Shown: piece by piece, positions 1 through 9,787 of the stretch
How positions within the stretch are numbered: the first letter of the stretch is position 1
Layout: each line of letters starts with the position of its first letter
Source: Bittarella massiliensis (ex Durand et al. 2017)
GTDB taxonomy: Bacteria > Bacillota > Clostridia > Oscillospirales > Ruminococcaceae
Direction: 5' to 3'
Assembly: GCF_017566145.1 (NCBI RefSeq)
Contig: NZ_JABFCL010000002.1
Coordinates: 62,001 to 126,000, forward strand
Length of the DNA: 64,000 nucleotides
Made by a program: the position numbers and the translations under genes
The notes under the pieces: model-generated
The model's database searches: none
What the model was told of the DNA's origin: nothing
Seen by the model: only the letters and a program-made list of their open reading frames with translations

Positions 1-1
1 C

Positions 2-142
2 AACACCTACCGCATGGTGCACGGGGCGGTGTCCATCCCCCAAATTGACGCGACCCCCTATATAAAGGAAGGAGCTGCCCTCCTCTGGAAGGTCGCCCCT
101 TCGGGGCTGCGGCTGCTCATTGCTGCCCTTTTTCAATTGTGA
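2..142 (+). CDS. C-terminal end of an unidentified protein, cut by the window edge
   Basis: An open frame runs from the left edge to a TGA at 140-142, giving about 46 residues. Codon third positions are mostly G or C, as in the neighbouring genes, which supports coding; the last 20 residues are hydrophobic. In Bacilli and Clostridia the gene before lepA is often gpr or spoIIP, but I do not recognise either from this tail. The start lies outside the window, so identity is open. Confidence 0.4.
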   Translation, partial: NTYRMVHGAVSIPQIDATPYIKEGAALLWKVAPSGLRLLIAALFQL

Positions 143-200
143 ACGCCCGCCCCTCGGCCTGCCGGGGGGTGTCTTTTTGGCAAAAAAGACACCGGTGGCG

Positions 201-230
201 TTGCCTGGGCTCCCCCGGCCGTGGTATAAT
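201..230 (+). promoter_or_regulatory. Promoter of the lepA unit (extended -10)
   Basis: TTGCCT at 201-206, an 18-base spacer and TATAAT at 225-230, preceded by TG at 222-223 (extended -10). A short hairpin follows at once (ATAGCCG 229-235 with CGGCTAT 241-247), so the roughly 200-nt leader to the lepA start at 442 begins with structure. Upstream, 168-193 forms a hairpin GGTGTC-T5 / A5-GACACC that may end the preceding gene. I see no coding frame in 143-441. Confidence 0.6.
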
Positions 231-441
231 AGCCGCAAAACGGCTATGATGATGGCCAGGCAGATGCGCAAACTCCGTTTGCTCCCTGCCCCGTGGCCAA
301 ATGCCGCCGCGCACGCCGCGCTGGCGGCATTGTAGCCGCATTGTGAGCGCCGCCCCGCTGTTCGCCCAAAGGGCAGGGGCGGTGCTCACCGATTGACATT
401 GACGCGTCGGCCGGGGTCGGCCGACGGACAGGGGGACATCC

Positions 442-2253
442 ATGAGCTATCGCGACAACATCCGCAACTTCTCCATCATCGCCCACATCGACCACGGCAA
501 GTCCACCCTTGCCGACCGGCTGCTGGAAGCCACCGCGTCGGTGGCCCAGCGGGAGATGAGCCAGCAGCTGCTGGACAACATGGATTTGGAGCGGGAGAGG
601 GGGATCACCATCAAGGCCCGGGCGGTCAAGCTGGACTACCGGGCCGAGGATGGACAGGTTTATACCCTCAACCTCATCGACACTCCGGGGCATGTGGATT
701 TTAGCTACGAGGTCTCCCGCTCTCTGGCCGCCTGCGAGGGGGCCATTTTGGTGGTGGACGCCACCCAGGGCATCGAGGCCCAGACCCTGGCCAACACCTA
801 CCTGGCCCTGGAACACGATTTGGAAATCCTCCCGGTCATCAACAAGATCGACCTGCCCTCCGCCGATGTGGAGCGGGTGGGAAAGGAGATCGAGAACTTC
901 ATCGGCATCGACGCCGGCGAGGCGCCGGCGGTCTCGGCCAAGATGGGGACCAACATCGAGGCGGTGCTCCGCCAGATCGTCAGGCTGATCCCCCCGCCCC
1001 AGGGAGACGAAGGCGCCCCTCTGCAGGCGCTGATCTTCGATTCCTTTTACGACAGCTACAAGGGGGTCATTGTCTACATCCGGGTCAAGGAGGGGGAGGT
1101 GCGCCCCGGCCAGCGCATCCGGATGATGGCCACCGGCGCCGAGTTCGACGTGGTGGAGGTGGGCTACCTGCGGGCCACCCAGATGGAGAAGTGCGACCGG
1201 CTGCGCGCCGGGGAGGTGGGCTATCTCACCGCCAGCATCAAAAATGTGCAGGACACCCAGGTGGGCGACACCGTCACCACCGCTGAGAACGGGGCGGCTG
1301 AACCCCTGCACGGCTACCGCCAGGTGCAGCCGATGGTCTTTTCCGGCCTCTACCCGGCCGACGGAGCCAAGTACAACGACCTGCGCGACGCGCTGGAAAA
1401 ACTCAAGCTCAACGACGCCTCCCTCTCCTTTGAGGCGGAGACTTCGGCTGCCCTGGGCTTTGGCTTTCGCTGCGGCTTTTTGGGTCTTTTGCACATGGAG
1501 GTCATCCAGGAGCGGCTGGAGCGGGAGTTTGGCATGGACCTAGTCACCACCGCCCCCAGCGTGGTCTACAAGGTGGAGTTGACCGACGGCACCACCAAAG
1601 TCATCGACAACCCCATGGACTACCCCGACCCGGCCACCATCGCCCAGGCCTACGAGCCTTTTGTCAACGCCAGCATCTTCTCCCCGTCGGAGTATGTGGG
1701 CAACATCATGGAGCTGTGCCAGGAGAAGCGGGGCGTCTTTAAAAATATGGAGTACGTGGACGAAAACCGGGTGGACATCCGCTACGAGCTCCCCCTCAAC
1801 GAGATCATCTACGACTTTTTTGACACCCTCAAGTCCCGCACCCGGGGCTACGCGTCGCTGGACTACGAGCTGTCGGGCTACCAGCCTTCCAAGCTGGTCA
1901 AGCTGGACATCCTCTTAAACGGCGAGGTAGTGGACGCCCTCTCCTTTATCGTCCACACCGACAAGGCCTATGCCCGCGCCCGGCGGATGACCGAGAAACT
2001 AAAGGAGCACATCCCCCGCCAGATGTTCGAGGTGCCCATTCAGGCGGCGGTGGGGGGGAAGATCATCGCCCGGGAGACGGTGCGGGCCCTGCGCAAGGAC
2101 GTGCTGGCCAAGTGCTACGGCGGCGACATCACCCGCAAGAAAAAGCTGCTGGAAAAACAGAAAGAGGGCAAGAAGAGGATGCGCCAATTGGGCAGCGTGG
2201 AGGTCCCCCAGGAGGCCTTTATGGCGGTGCTCAAGCTCGACAGTGACGCCTAA
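442..2253 (+). CDS. lepA: Elongation factor 4 (LepA), ribosome back-translocase GTPase
   Basis: 603 residues, the usual LepA length. The protein is a ribosome-binding translational GTPase thought to remobilise stalled or mistranslocated ribosomes. The G1 motif AHIDHGKST lies near residues 15-23, followed by DTPGHVDF (G3) and NKIDLP (G4); EF-G-like domains II, III and V follow, and the basic LepA-specific C-terminal domain carries [20 protein letters not shown]. The start ATG follows GGGGGAC, a weak ribosome site. It is the first gene of a conserved Firmicutes neighbourhood (lepA, hemW, hrcA, grpE, dnaK, dnaJ). Nothing odd is seen. Confidence 0.97.
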   Translation: MSYRDNIRNFSIIAHIDHGKSTLADRLLEATASVAQREMSQQLLDNMDLERERGITIKARAVKLDYRAEDGQVYTLNLIDTPGHVDFSYEVSRSLAACEGAILVVDATQGIEAQTLANTYLALEHDLEILPVINKIDLPSADVERVGKEIENFIGIDAGEAPAVSAKMGTNIEAVLRQIVRLIPPPQGDEGAPLQALIFDSFYDSYKGVIVYIRVKEGEVRPGQRIRMMATGAEFDVVEVGYLRATQMEKCDRLRAGEVGYLTASIKNVQDTQVGDTVTTAENGAAEPLHGYRQVQPMVFSGLYPADGAKYNDLRDALEKLKLNDASLSFEAETSAALGFGFRCGFLGLLHMEVIQERLEREFGMDLVTTAPSVVYKVELTDGTTKVIDNPMDYPDPATIAQAYEPFVNASIFSPSEYVGNIMELCQEKRGVFKNMEYVDENRVDIRYELPLNEIIYDFFDTLKSRTRGYASLDYELSGYQPSKLVKLDILLNGEVVDALSFIVHTDKAYARARRMTEKLKEHIPRQMFEVPIQAAVGGKIIARETVRALRKDVLAKCYGGDITRKKKLLEKQKEGKKRMRQLGSVEVPQEAFMAVLKLDSDA

Positions 2254-2270
2254 AACGCCGTCTGGTCTGC

Positions 2271-2306
2271 CCGGAGCCCCGCACGATCTGCTGTGCGGGG
2301 CTCCGG
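2271..2306 (+). terminator. Strong intercistronic hairpin after lepA, no U-tract
   Basis: CCGGAGCCCCGCAC (2271-2284) pairs perfectly with GTGCGGGGCTCCGG (2293-2306) across an 8-base loop. It is followed by CTGTAAAA rather than a run of T, so it may act as an RNA-stability or partial-termination element instead of a full terminator. Confidence 0.4.
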
Positions 2307-2326
2307 CTGTAAAAGGGAGAAGAGAG

Positions 2327-2737
2327 ATGAAGATGCCGTCCGCCATCCCCGAAGGGATGCTGGCGCCCTGTGGAATGAACTGCCTGGTCTGCTACAAGCA
2401 CTGCCTCTCCCCCAGGCCCTGCGGGGGCTGCCGGGAGGGAGGGGGGCAGATGCCCACCCACTGCCGCCGCTGCGCCATCCGGGCCTGTGCCAAAGGGCAG
2501 GGGCTGCGCCTCTGCGCGGCCTGTCCCCAGTTTCCCTGCCAGCCGGTAAAGCGGCTGGACAGGAACTACCGCACCCGCTACGGAGTCAGCTTGCTTGAAA
2601 ATGGCCGGGTGGCGGCAGAGGAGGGACCAGCCGCTCTGCTGCAAAGAGAGGCGCGCCGCTGGCGGTGTCCCGTCTGCAGCGGGGTGGTCTCCCTGCACGA
2701 CGGGGTGTGCAGCGACTGCGGGGCGGAGAAGAGATGA
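2327..2737 (+). CDS. Cysteine-rich DUF3795-type protein
   Basis: 136 residues from ATG 2327, preceded by GGGAGAAGAGAG; a longer frame starts upstream but overlaps the lepA hairpin and lacks similarity. The N-terminus APCGMNCLVCY, followed by CGGCREGGG, HCRRCAIRACA and CAACPQFPC, matches the metal-binding cysteine pattern of DUF3795 proteins. The C-terminal tail adds a second zinc-ribbon-like pair, CPVCSG and CSDCG. Function is unknown. It sits between lepA and hemW with only 16 bases to the hemW start, so the three are probably cotranscribed. Confidence 0.75.
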   Translation: MKMPSAIPEGMLAPCGMNCLVCYKHCLSPRPCGGCREGGGQMPTHCRRCAIRACAKGQGLRLCAACPQFPCQPVKRLDRNYRTRYGVSLLENGRVAAEEGPAALLQREARRWRCPVCSGVVSLHDGVCSDCGAEKR

Positions 2738-2753
2738 GAGAGGAGGCGTGAGG

Positions 2754-3851
2754 ATGGGGGACCGGCCGCTGGGGGTGTATCTGCACATCCCCTTTTGCAG
2801 GCGAAAGTGCAACTACTGCGCCTTCTATTCGGCCCCCGCCGGGGAGGCCGCCTGGGAGGAGTACACCGACGCCCTCTGCCGGCACATCGCCCTCTGGGGA
2901 GAGAACCTGGGGCGGCGGGCAGTGGACACCGTCTATTTCGGCGGCGGCACCCCCAGCCTGCTCTGGCGGCAGCTGCCCCGGGTGCTGGCACAGCTGGGGC
3001 GCTCTTTCCAGCTGGAGGCTGGGGCGGAGATATCCCTGGAGGCAAACCCCGGCACGGTGGGGCGGGAGGAGCTGCGGGCTCTGCGCCGGGCGGGGTTCAA
3101 CCGCCTCTCTCTGGGGGTGCAGTCGGCAGTAGAGGGGGAGTTGCAGGCTTTGGGGCGGCTGCACACCGCCGCCGAGGCCATGACCTGTGTGGAGGCGGCG
3201 CGTGAAGCGGGGTTTGCCAACCTCTCGCTGGACTTTATGTTGGGGCTGCCCGACCAGAGCGAGGGGAGTCTGGCGCAGATGGAGGCCTTTGTCCGCCGGG
3301 CGGCGCCCCAGCACCTCTCGGCCTACATCTTAAAGGTGGAAGCCGGCACCCCCTTCGGGGAGATGGGGGAGGCGCTGCGGCTGCCCGACGACGACACCGC
3401 CGCCGACTTGTACGAGAGCTGCGTTGCCCGCCTCTCCGCCCTGGGCTACGGCCAGTACGAGGTGTCGAATTTTGCCCGGCCCGGCTTTGCCTGCCGCCAC
3501 AACGAGAAGTACTGGAACCTGGAGGAGTACCTGGGCATTGGCCCGGCGGCCCACTCCCTGCTGGGGAACGCCCGCCTTTTCTACCCGGCCGACCGGGCGG
3601 CCTTTGTGGGCAGGGGGCTGGAACAGCTCCAGCGGGAGGGGACGCCCGACTGGGAGGAGTACGCCATGCTGCGGCTGCGCACCGCCGCCGGGCTGGACAC
3701 CGGCCGTGCGGGGCTGCCCGCCGGGCTGTTGGAGCGGGCCCGGCCCTTTGAAAAGCCGGGGCTGCTGCACATTGACGGCCCGGTGATCCGGCTGACCCCC
3801 AAGGGATTTCTGGTCTCCACCCCCCTCATCGCCGAAATTTTGTACGGCTGA
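2754..3851 (+). CDS. hemW: Radical SAM heme chaperone HemW (HemN-like)
   Basis: 365 residues from ATG 2754, chosen because AGGAGG at 2741-2746 lies seven bases upstream; an in-frame GTG at 2748 is too close. HemW binds heme and [4Fe-4S]/SAM and inserts heme into target proteins. The radical SAM motif is HIPFCRRKCNYCAF (CxxxCxxC) near residues 13-26, then GGGTPS and SLGVQS, the family pattern. It is often misnamed coproporphyrinogen dehydrogenase, but the one-domain length and the lepA/hrcA neighbourhood are typical of HemW. A hairpin terminator follows. Confidence 0.93.
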   Translation: MGDRPLGVYLHIPFCRRKCNYCAFYSAPAGEAAWEEYTDALCRHIALWGENLGRRAVDTVYFGGGTPSLLWRQLPRVLAQLGRSFQLEAGAEISLEANPGTVGREELRALRRAGFNRLSLGVQSAVEGELQALGRLHTAAEAMTCVEAAREAGFANLSLDFMLGLPDQSEGSLAQMEAFVRRAAPQHLSAYILKVEAGTPFGEMGEALRLPDDDTAADLYESCVARLSALGYGQYEVSNFARPGFACRHNEKYWNLEEYLGIGPAAHSLLGNARLFYPADRAAFVGRGLEQLQREGTPDWEEYAMLRLRTAAGLDTGRAGLPAGLLERARPFEKPGLLHIDGPVIRLTPKGFLVSTPLIAEILYG

Positions 3852-3852
3852 A

Positions 3853-3887
3853 AAAAGCGACCCGGCCAGTTGGCCGGGCCGCTTTCG
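3853..3887. terminator. Bidirectional terminator between convergent hemW and membrane protein
   Basis: AAAAGCGACCCGGCC pairs with GGCCGGGCCGCTTTC across AGTT; A-rich on the left and T-containing on the right, so it can serve both converging genes. Confidence 0.65.
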
Positions 3888-3908
3888 CGTCGCAACAAAG
3901 GGAGGAGG

Positions 3909-4454
3909 TCACCCCTCTTCCTCGCTGGTGGTGTGAAATTGAACGGCCACCCCGGCGATGGCCAGGGCGATCCCCGCCAACAGCCCCCAGAGGGGATTTT
4001 CCAGCCCCAACAGGGGGAGGAGGCCCGCCCCCGCGCAGAGCCCGCCGCCGATGCCGGTGGAGAGGATGAGGGCGGGCCGCAGCAGTTTGAGGGAGAGAAC
4101 CCCCGCCAGCAGCCCGGCGGCACAACCGGCCAGGGCCCCGACCCAGGGGGTGGGGATCAGGGCGTAGATCCCGCCGAAGGCGGCCAGAAAGCAGAGCAGA
4201 AAGACCCCGCCCCGGTAGATGCGGTAGGCCAACAGGGCTCCCGCCGCCCCCAACAGCAGAAGGCAGAGGAGAAAGAGCCACCCCTCAATGGAGAGAAGGG
4301 CGGCGATCCATCCCCCCAGGGCCGCGCCCAGGACAAAGCCCGCCAGAGAGATCCAGAATTTGCTCAGTTGAAACCCCAAAAAGCAGTCGGCCAGAGCCAG
4401 CAAAACGGTCAAGAGCGTCGGCCAGAGGGCGGTCAGAGCGGAAAAGTCAGGCAT
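3909..4454 (-). CDS. Polytopic membrane protein, DUF4203/TMEM198-like
   Basis: 181 residues, start ATG (CAT at 4452-4454) with AAAGGAG eight or so bases upstream. About seven or eight hydrophobic stretches separated by very short loops fill the whole protein, rich in Gly and Ala (for example GFVLGAALGGWIAALL), with a short acidic tail TSEEEG. The layout resembles DUF4203-type proteins of unknown function. It lies 15 bases behind the ArsC-like gene and is probably cotranscribed with it. No catalytic motif is seen, so no role is assigned. Confidence 0.6.
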   Translation of the reverse strand: MPDFSALTALWPTLLTVLLALADCFLGFQLSKFWISLAGFVLGAALGGWIAALLSIEGWLFLLCLLLLGAAGALLAYRIYRGGVFLLCFLAAFGGIYALIPTPWVGALAGCAAGLLAGVLSLKLLRPALILSTGIGGGLCAGAGLLPLLGLENPLWGLLAGIALAIAGVAVQFHTTSEEEG

Positions 4455-4469
4455 TGCAGATGCTCCTTT

Positions 4470-4823
4470 CTAGAGGGCGGCCTCCCATTCGGCGGGGCGA
4501 AAGCCCACCAGCACCCGCTCCCCCAAAAGCAGAATGGGGCGCTTGATGAGCATGCCGTTTGTGGCCAACAGGGCATACTGCTCCTCCTCGCTCATCCCGG
4601 GCAGCCGGTCCTTGATCTGCTCCTTTTTGTAGACGAGGCCGCTGGTGTTGAAAAACCGCTTTAGAGGCAGGCCGCTGCGGGCGTGCCACTGGGCCAGTTC
4701 GGCCGCGGTGGGGGTCTCCTCCACAATGTGGCGGGTCTCGCAGGCCACGCCGTGCTCATCGAGCCAGGCCTTGGCCTTTTGGCAGGTGGAACATTTGGGG
4801 TACCAAATCAGCAGTGCGTTCAT
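4470..4823 (-). CDS. ArsC/Spx-family thioredoxin-fold protein
   Basis: 117 residues from ATG (CAT 4821-4823), with GGAGGCAA just upstream; frames extending further lack similarity. The N-terminus IWYPKCSTCQKAKAWLDEHG carries the CxxC of the ArsC/Spx/MgsR superfamily; KRPILLLGERVLVGF near the C-terminus is the conserved R-P and GF segment of YffB/Spx-like members. Such proteins are either glutathione/thioredoxin-linked reductases or RNA polymerase adaptors. CSTC rather than the Spx CxxC context and the lack of ars neighbours argue against arsenate resistance. It leads a two-gene minus-strand unit with the membrane protein. Confidence 0.8.
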   Translation of the reverse strand: MNALLIWYPKCSTCQKAKAWLDEHGVACETRHIVEETPTAAELAQWHARSGLPLKRFFNTSGLVYKKEQIKDRLPGMSEEEQYALLATNGMLIKRPILLLGERVLVGFRPAEWEAAL

Positions 4824-5101
4824 TGACAAATTGCCTCCCGTCCGCCCCGGCTGCAGGCCGGGGCGCTGTTCATATTGTAAAAGAGGGGCGAGAACATGGG
4901 CCTTCGCTTCCCCCTCGGCGCGCCGCGGGGGCGCGTGATAGCAGCTGGAGTGCAGGCGGATGCCCCTGCCGTCTCGGCGCAATCTCCACCCGGCGGCGCG
5001 GCTCACACAAGTGCTGAGCGCGCAGTGGCATCTGCCTGGCCGTCCCCGGGTATAGTAGCCGTCGCACAGCTATTATACCACAGCGGGGGGCGGGAGGAGG
5101 G

Positions 5102-5314
5102 TCACCGCTTCTCCCCTGTCAGTCCCAACAGATAGTCGGCGCTGACGCCATAGTAGCGGCAGAGGGTGATGACATGGCGCACCGGCATCTCGTTGGCCCC
5201 CCGCTCGTAGCGGGCGTACATGGTCTGCGAGGTGCCCAGTACGGCGGCGATCTCCGCCTGGGTCTTGTCGTGATCCTCCCGCAGATCCCGCAACCGCTGC
5301 TGGTAGGGCGCCAT
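5102..5314 (-). CDS. Small XRE-family helix-turn-helix repressor
   Basis: 70 residues, almost only a Cro/CI-type HTH domain: QRLRDLREDHDKTQAEIAAVLG, then TSQTMYARYERGANEMP as recognition helix, ending YYGVSADYLLGLTGE, the common end of stand-alone XRE regulators. Start ATG (CAT 5312-5314) follows GAGAGGGGAC. It is divergent from a small membrane-associated gene, and the shared 118-base intergenic region carries two matching palindromes (5363-5380, 5388-5405), so it probably represses that gene and itself. No effector domain is present. Confidence 0.88.
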   Translation of the reverse strand: MAPYQQRLRDLREDHDKTQAEIAAVLGTSQTMYARYERGANEMPVRHVITLCRYYGVSADYLLGLTGEKR

Positions 5315-5362
5315 GATGAGTCGTCCCCTCTCGTTTGGTGTTGAACTGGCAGCATTTTAGCA

Positions 5363-5405
5363 TAGTAAAAATATTTACTATTGACTTTAGTACATATATT
5401 TACTA
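5363..5405. promoter_or_regulatory. Twin palindromic operators of the XRE repressor
   Basis: Site 1, TAGTAAA-AATA-TTTACTA (5363-5380), is a perfect 7-base inverted repeat. Site 2, TAGTACA-TATA-TTTACTA (5388-5405), is the same with one mismatch. They are 25 bases apart, centre to centre. Site 2 covers the spacer and start of the -10 of the rightward promoter; site 1 lies just upstream of its -35 and close to a possible leftward -10 (TAAAAT, 5354-5359 on the minus strand). Confidence 0.75.
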
Positions 5406-5409
5406 GAAT
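5381..5409 (+). promoter_or_regulatory. Promoter of the small membrane-associated gene
   Basis: TTGACT (5381-5386), 17-base spacer, TAGAAT (5404-5409). Overlapped by operator site 2, which suggests repression by promoter occlusion. Confidence 0.75.
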
Positions 5410-5432
5410 GAGTAGAAAAGGCGGTGATATTC

Positions 5433-5756
5433 GTGGAAGAGGAGAGAAGGGACGAGAACTTGGCGGCCAAAATTGTGCGCAACTTTGCCTATCTCGATGC
5501 GGTCTGGAGTTTTCTCCTGGCCATCGCAGACGGGGCCAGCCTCTCGGCAGGCGGCCCACCGGTTCCCTTCACCGCCCGCTTTGCCGTCTTTTTGAACAGT
5601 TTCTGCGACGCCCTGGTAGGGGTCTTTCTCCTCTATGCAGTGGCCGAGGGGGTGCAGATTCTGCACGACATCCGCCGCGCCCAGCACCCCATCTCCCCTG
5701 AAAGCCGCCCCGGTGGGGACGGCCCGGGCAGAGGGGACGCCTCCCACCCCCTCTGA
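5433..5756 (+). CDS. Small hypothetical protein with hydrophobic segments, XRE-controlled
   Basis: 107 residues from GTG 5433; AGGCGGTG at 5419-5426 sits six bases upstream, while an in-frame GTG at 5424 would overlap this ribosome site. The N-terminal third is charged (EEERRDENLAAK), followed by two moderately hydrophobic stretches (YLDAVWSFLLAIADG and the longer FLNSFCDALVGVFLLYAVAEG) and a Pro/Gly-rich polar tail. I recognise no family. Its own promoter is overlapped by operators of the divergent XRE gene, and a terminator follows, so it is a one-gene regulated unit. It could be a small membrane or toxin-like protein; the sequence does not decide. Confidence 0.6.
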   Translation: MEEERRDENLAAKIVRNFAYLDAVWSFLLAIADGASLSAGGPPVPFTARFAVFLNSFCDALVGVFLLYAVAEGVQILHDIRRAQHPISPESRPGGDGPGRGDASHPL

Positions 5757-5794
5757 ATTCCCTCGCCGTGCAAGGCGGCCCGCACCCCTTGAAA

Positions 5795-5822
5795 AGGGGG
5801 CCCTAGTGGCCCCTCTTTTTTT
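5795..5822 (+). terminator. Rho-independent terminator
   Basis: GGGGCC / GGCCCC stem around CTAGT followed by CTCTTTTTTT; ends the small regulated gene. Confidence 0.75.
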
Positions 5823-5893
5823 GTGCAAAAATGTCCCCGTTCAAAAGACGGGCGGGAAAACTATTGCCAATATGTAAATATTTATTTCGGTTC

Positions 5894-5922
5894 TTGACTT
5901 TTATTGACTTTGGGGGTAGACT
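5894..5922 (+). promoter_or_regulatory. Promoter of the hrcA-grpE-dnaK operon
   Basis: TTGACT (5894-5899), 17-base spacer, TAGACT (5917-5922). The AT-rich stretch 5868-5888 just upstream could act as an UP element. The CIRCE-type operator begins eight bases after the -10, across the expected start point. Confidence 0.75.
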
Positions 5923-5929
5923 GTATGTG

Positions 5930-5956
5930 TTGGCAGTCGAGAGGATCGACTGCTAA
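5930..5956 (+). promoter_or_regulatory. CIRCE operator (variant) for HrcA
   Basis: TTGGCAGTC - nine bases - GACTGCTAA. The geometry (9-9-9) is that of CIRCE (TTAGCACTC-N9-GAGTGCTAA), and TTGGCAGTC/GACTGCTAA differs from the standard arms by a symmetric C-to-G change plus one extra mismatch on the left. Placed between promoter and hrcA, it is the expected HrcA binding site. Confidence 0.85.
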
Positions 5957-6030
5957 ACGCAAAAACGGCGCTGCTTCGGCATTTGTCTCCCCTAAATGGG
6001 TGCCGCAGCCGCCAGAACGGGGGTGGGGAG

Positions 6031-7053
6031 ATGTTGACGCCGAGACAGGGATTTGTACTTCAGTCCATCTGCGACCTCTACTCCGAGACCGGGGAGCCGG
6101 TCTCCAGCGGGGCCATTGCCAAGCTGGCGGGGGACGCCTTTTCCAGCGCCACCATCCGCAGTGAGATGGCCCGGCTAGAGGCCCTCGGCTGCGTCAAACA
6201 GCCCCACACCTCTGCCGGGCGCATCCCCACCGCCCAGGGGTACCGCTACTACATCAATCACCTGATGCCGCGGCGGGAGTTGCCGGTGGAGAAACAGCGG
6301 GAGATCGCCCGCTTTCTCCGCCAGGGGGTCAGGGATCCGGACATCCTCTTGACCCGGGCCAGTTCCCTTTTGGCCTACATGACAAACTACGCCGTTCTCG
6401 CCACCTCCCCCCAGCTCTCCGACCTGTCGATAGAGAAGCTGGAGGTGGTGGCCCTCACCCCCCAGACGCTGGCGCTGGTGGCCCTCACCAACAGCGGGTT
6501 GGTGCTCAACCAGGTCTGCCGGCTGGGTCTGCCGGCGGGGGAGCGGCAGCTGGAGAAGCTCTCGGGCTTCTGCCGCAAAAACCTCCTTCACCGGCCGCTG
6601 CACGAGGTGACGCTGCTGCGGGATGACTTCCTGCAGCGGGAGTTGGAGGGCGACTACCTCTGTTTGGCCCCTGCAGTGCAGCTGGTCTGCCGAATGTGCG
6701 CCGAGCTCTGCCGGGCCAAGGTGCATCTGGAGGGGCAGTCCAACCTCCTGCGCTACGCGGCGCCGGAACACGGCTACAACGCCTTCCTCGAACTGCTCAA
6801 AGAGACCGACACCCTGCTGCGGGCCGCCCCCAAGGAGGGGGGGAACGTGGCGGTGCTGCTGGGAGACGACCTGGACCAAGAGTTGGCGGGCACCACGTTG
6901 GTGAGCACCGGCTACCTCTTTGGGGACGAGCACACCGGTGTGCTGGGGATCATCGGCCCCCGGCATCTGGACTACACCAGGATTATCCCCCACCTGGCCT
7001 ATTTTACCGATCTGCTGGGCAGAATTTTAAATGGAACCGACGGGGATGGATGA
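6031..7053 (+). CDS. hrcA: Heat-inducible transcription repressor HrcA
   Basis: 340 residues from ATG 6031. HrcA represses the dnaK and groE operons by binding CIRCE and needs GroEL for activity. The start was chosen because family members begin MLTxRQ and the upstream extension (TTG 5983) has no ribosome site. The N-terminal winged helix reads LQSICDLYSETGEPVSSGAIAK, then FSSATIRSEMARLEALGC; the central GAF-like domain and the C-terminal GPRHLDYTRIIPHLAYF segment (canonical GPxRMxYxRVIxLVxxF) are present. First gene of the heat-shock operon, directly behind the variant CIRCE site. Confidence 0.95.
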   Translation: MLTPRQGFVLQSICDLYSETGEPVSSGAIAKLAGDAFSSATIRSEMARLEALGCVKQPHTSAGRIPTAQGYRYYINHLMPRRELPVEKQREIARFLRQGVRDPDILLTRASSLLAYMTNYAVLATSPQLSDLSIEKLEVVALTPQTLALVALTNSGLVLNQVCRLGLPAGERQLEKLSGFCRKNLLHRPLHEVTLLRDDFLQRELEGDYLCLAPAVQLVCRMCAELCRAKVHLEGQSNLLRYAAPEHGYNAFLELLKETDTLLRAAPKEGGNVAVLLGDDLDQELAGTTLVSTGYLFGDEHTGVLGIIGPRHLDYTRIIPHLAYFTDLLGRILNGTDGDG

Positions 7054-7099
7054 GGGATCTTCCCCTTCCGACCCAATAACAATAGAGAGGAGCTTGCAG

Positions 7100-7687
7100 G
7101 TGGAACCGGAAAAGAAGACGGCCCAGACCGAAGCTGAACAGACCGCCCCGGCGGAGGAGACCCCTCCCGTCACCCCCGAAAAAGAGGAGAAGGCGGTCGA
7201 GAAAAAGCCCAAAAAGCCCAAGAAGAACAAGGAAGTAGAGGCCCTGGAAGAACAGCTGGCCGGCTGCCGCCAGGAAAACAGCGACTTAAACGACCGGCTG
7301 CTGCGCCTAAGCGCTGAGTACGACAACTTCCGCAAGCGCTCCACCAAGGAGAAGGAGGGGATGTTCACCGACGGGGTGGCTTCCGCCCTCTCCCAGATGG
7401 TGGTGGTGCTGGACAATCTGGAGCGGGCGGTGGACGCCTGCCAGGAAGACAGCGACCTGAAGACCGGGGTGGAGATGACCCTCAAACAGTTCCGCGAGGT
7501 GCTGGAGAAGATGGGCGTCTCGGAGATCAACCCGGTGGGCGAACCCTTTGACGCCCAGCTGCACAACGCGGTGATGCACGTGGAGGACGAGACCCTGGGC
7601 GAGAGCCAGGTGGTGGAGGTCTTCCAAAAGGGCTATCTGCTGGGAGAGCGGGTCATCCGCTACGCCATGGTCAAGGTAGCCAACTGA
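7100..7687 (+). CDS. grpE: GrpE, nucleotide exchange factor of DnaK
   Basis: 195 residues from GTG 7100. AGGAG at 7088-7092 lies seven bases upstream; the in-frame ATGs at 7031 and 7046 overlap hrcA and have no ribosome site. After a long charged, low-complexity N-terminus (poly-acidic and Lys/Pro), the coiled-coil stalk LEEQLAGCRQENSDLNDRLL and the four-helix/beta-wing head follow, with AEYDNFRKRS, NPVGEPFDAQLHNAVM and VVEVFQKGYLLGERVIRYAMVKV, all family signatures. It releases ADP from DnaK. Confidence 0.95.
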   Translation: MEPEKKTAQTEAEQTAPAEETPPVTPEKEEKAVEKKPKKPKKNKEVEALEEQLAGCRQENSDLNDRLLRLSAEYDNFRKRSTKEKEGMFTDGVASALSQMVVVLDNLERAVDACQEDSDLKTGVEMTLKQFREVLEKMGVSEINPVGEPFDAQLHNAVMHVEDETLGESQVVEVFQKGYLLGERVIRYAMVKVAN

Positions 7688-7765
7688 AAAGCGATCCCGG
7701 GGCGGTGTCCGCCCCCCACAACCATACAGAACAGATTGACGGATTTGAAATAGGAGGAAACGACA

Positions 7766-9625
<1,860 letters not shown>

Positions 9626-9652
9626 GTTGCTGCGCCCAAAAGCAGTGCGCCA

Positions 9653-9684
9653 CAGGCCGACGAGCAGAGCAGTCGGCCTGTTTG
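9653..9684 (+). terminator. Hairpin terminator between dnaK and dnaJ
   Basis: CAGGCCGAC (9653-9661) pairs with GTCGGCCTG (9672-9680), then TTTGG. The short T-run suggests partial termination. Confidence 0.55.
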
Positions 9685-9700
9685 GCGGCAGGGGCTGCGG

Positions 9701-9729
9701 TGGACGCTGCGCCGGGCCTGTGCTATACT
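9701..9729 (+). promoter_or_regulatory. Promoter of dnaJ
   Basis: TGGACG (9701-9706), 17-base spacer, TATACT (9724-9729) with TG at 9721-9722 (extended -10). Together with the preceding hairpin it indicates that dnaJ can be expressed apart from the CIRCE promoter. Confidence 0.55.
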
Positions 9730-9787
9730 GGTACGGCAAAAGACCCCCCTTCCCCCGCTACTTTAAAAAGGAAACAGGTGGTATCCA

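Noticed and set aside
244..1494. 416-codon minus-strand frame opposite lepA, and similar long antisense frames opposite dnaK, ade, infB and feoB
   Set aside because: Typical antisense shadows in GC-rich genes, with His/Gly/Val-rich nonsense composition.
5868..5888. TGTAAATATTTAT before the hrcA promoter as a third XRE operator
   Set aside because: Half-sites are two, not four, bases apart and less complete; better explained as an AT-rich UP element.
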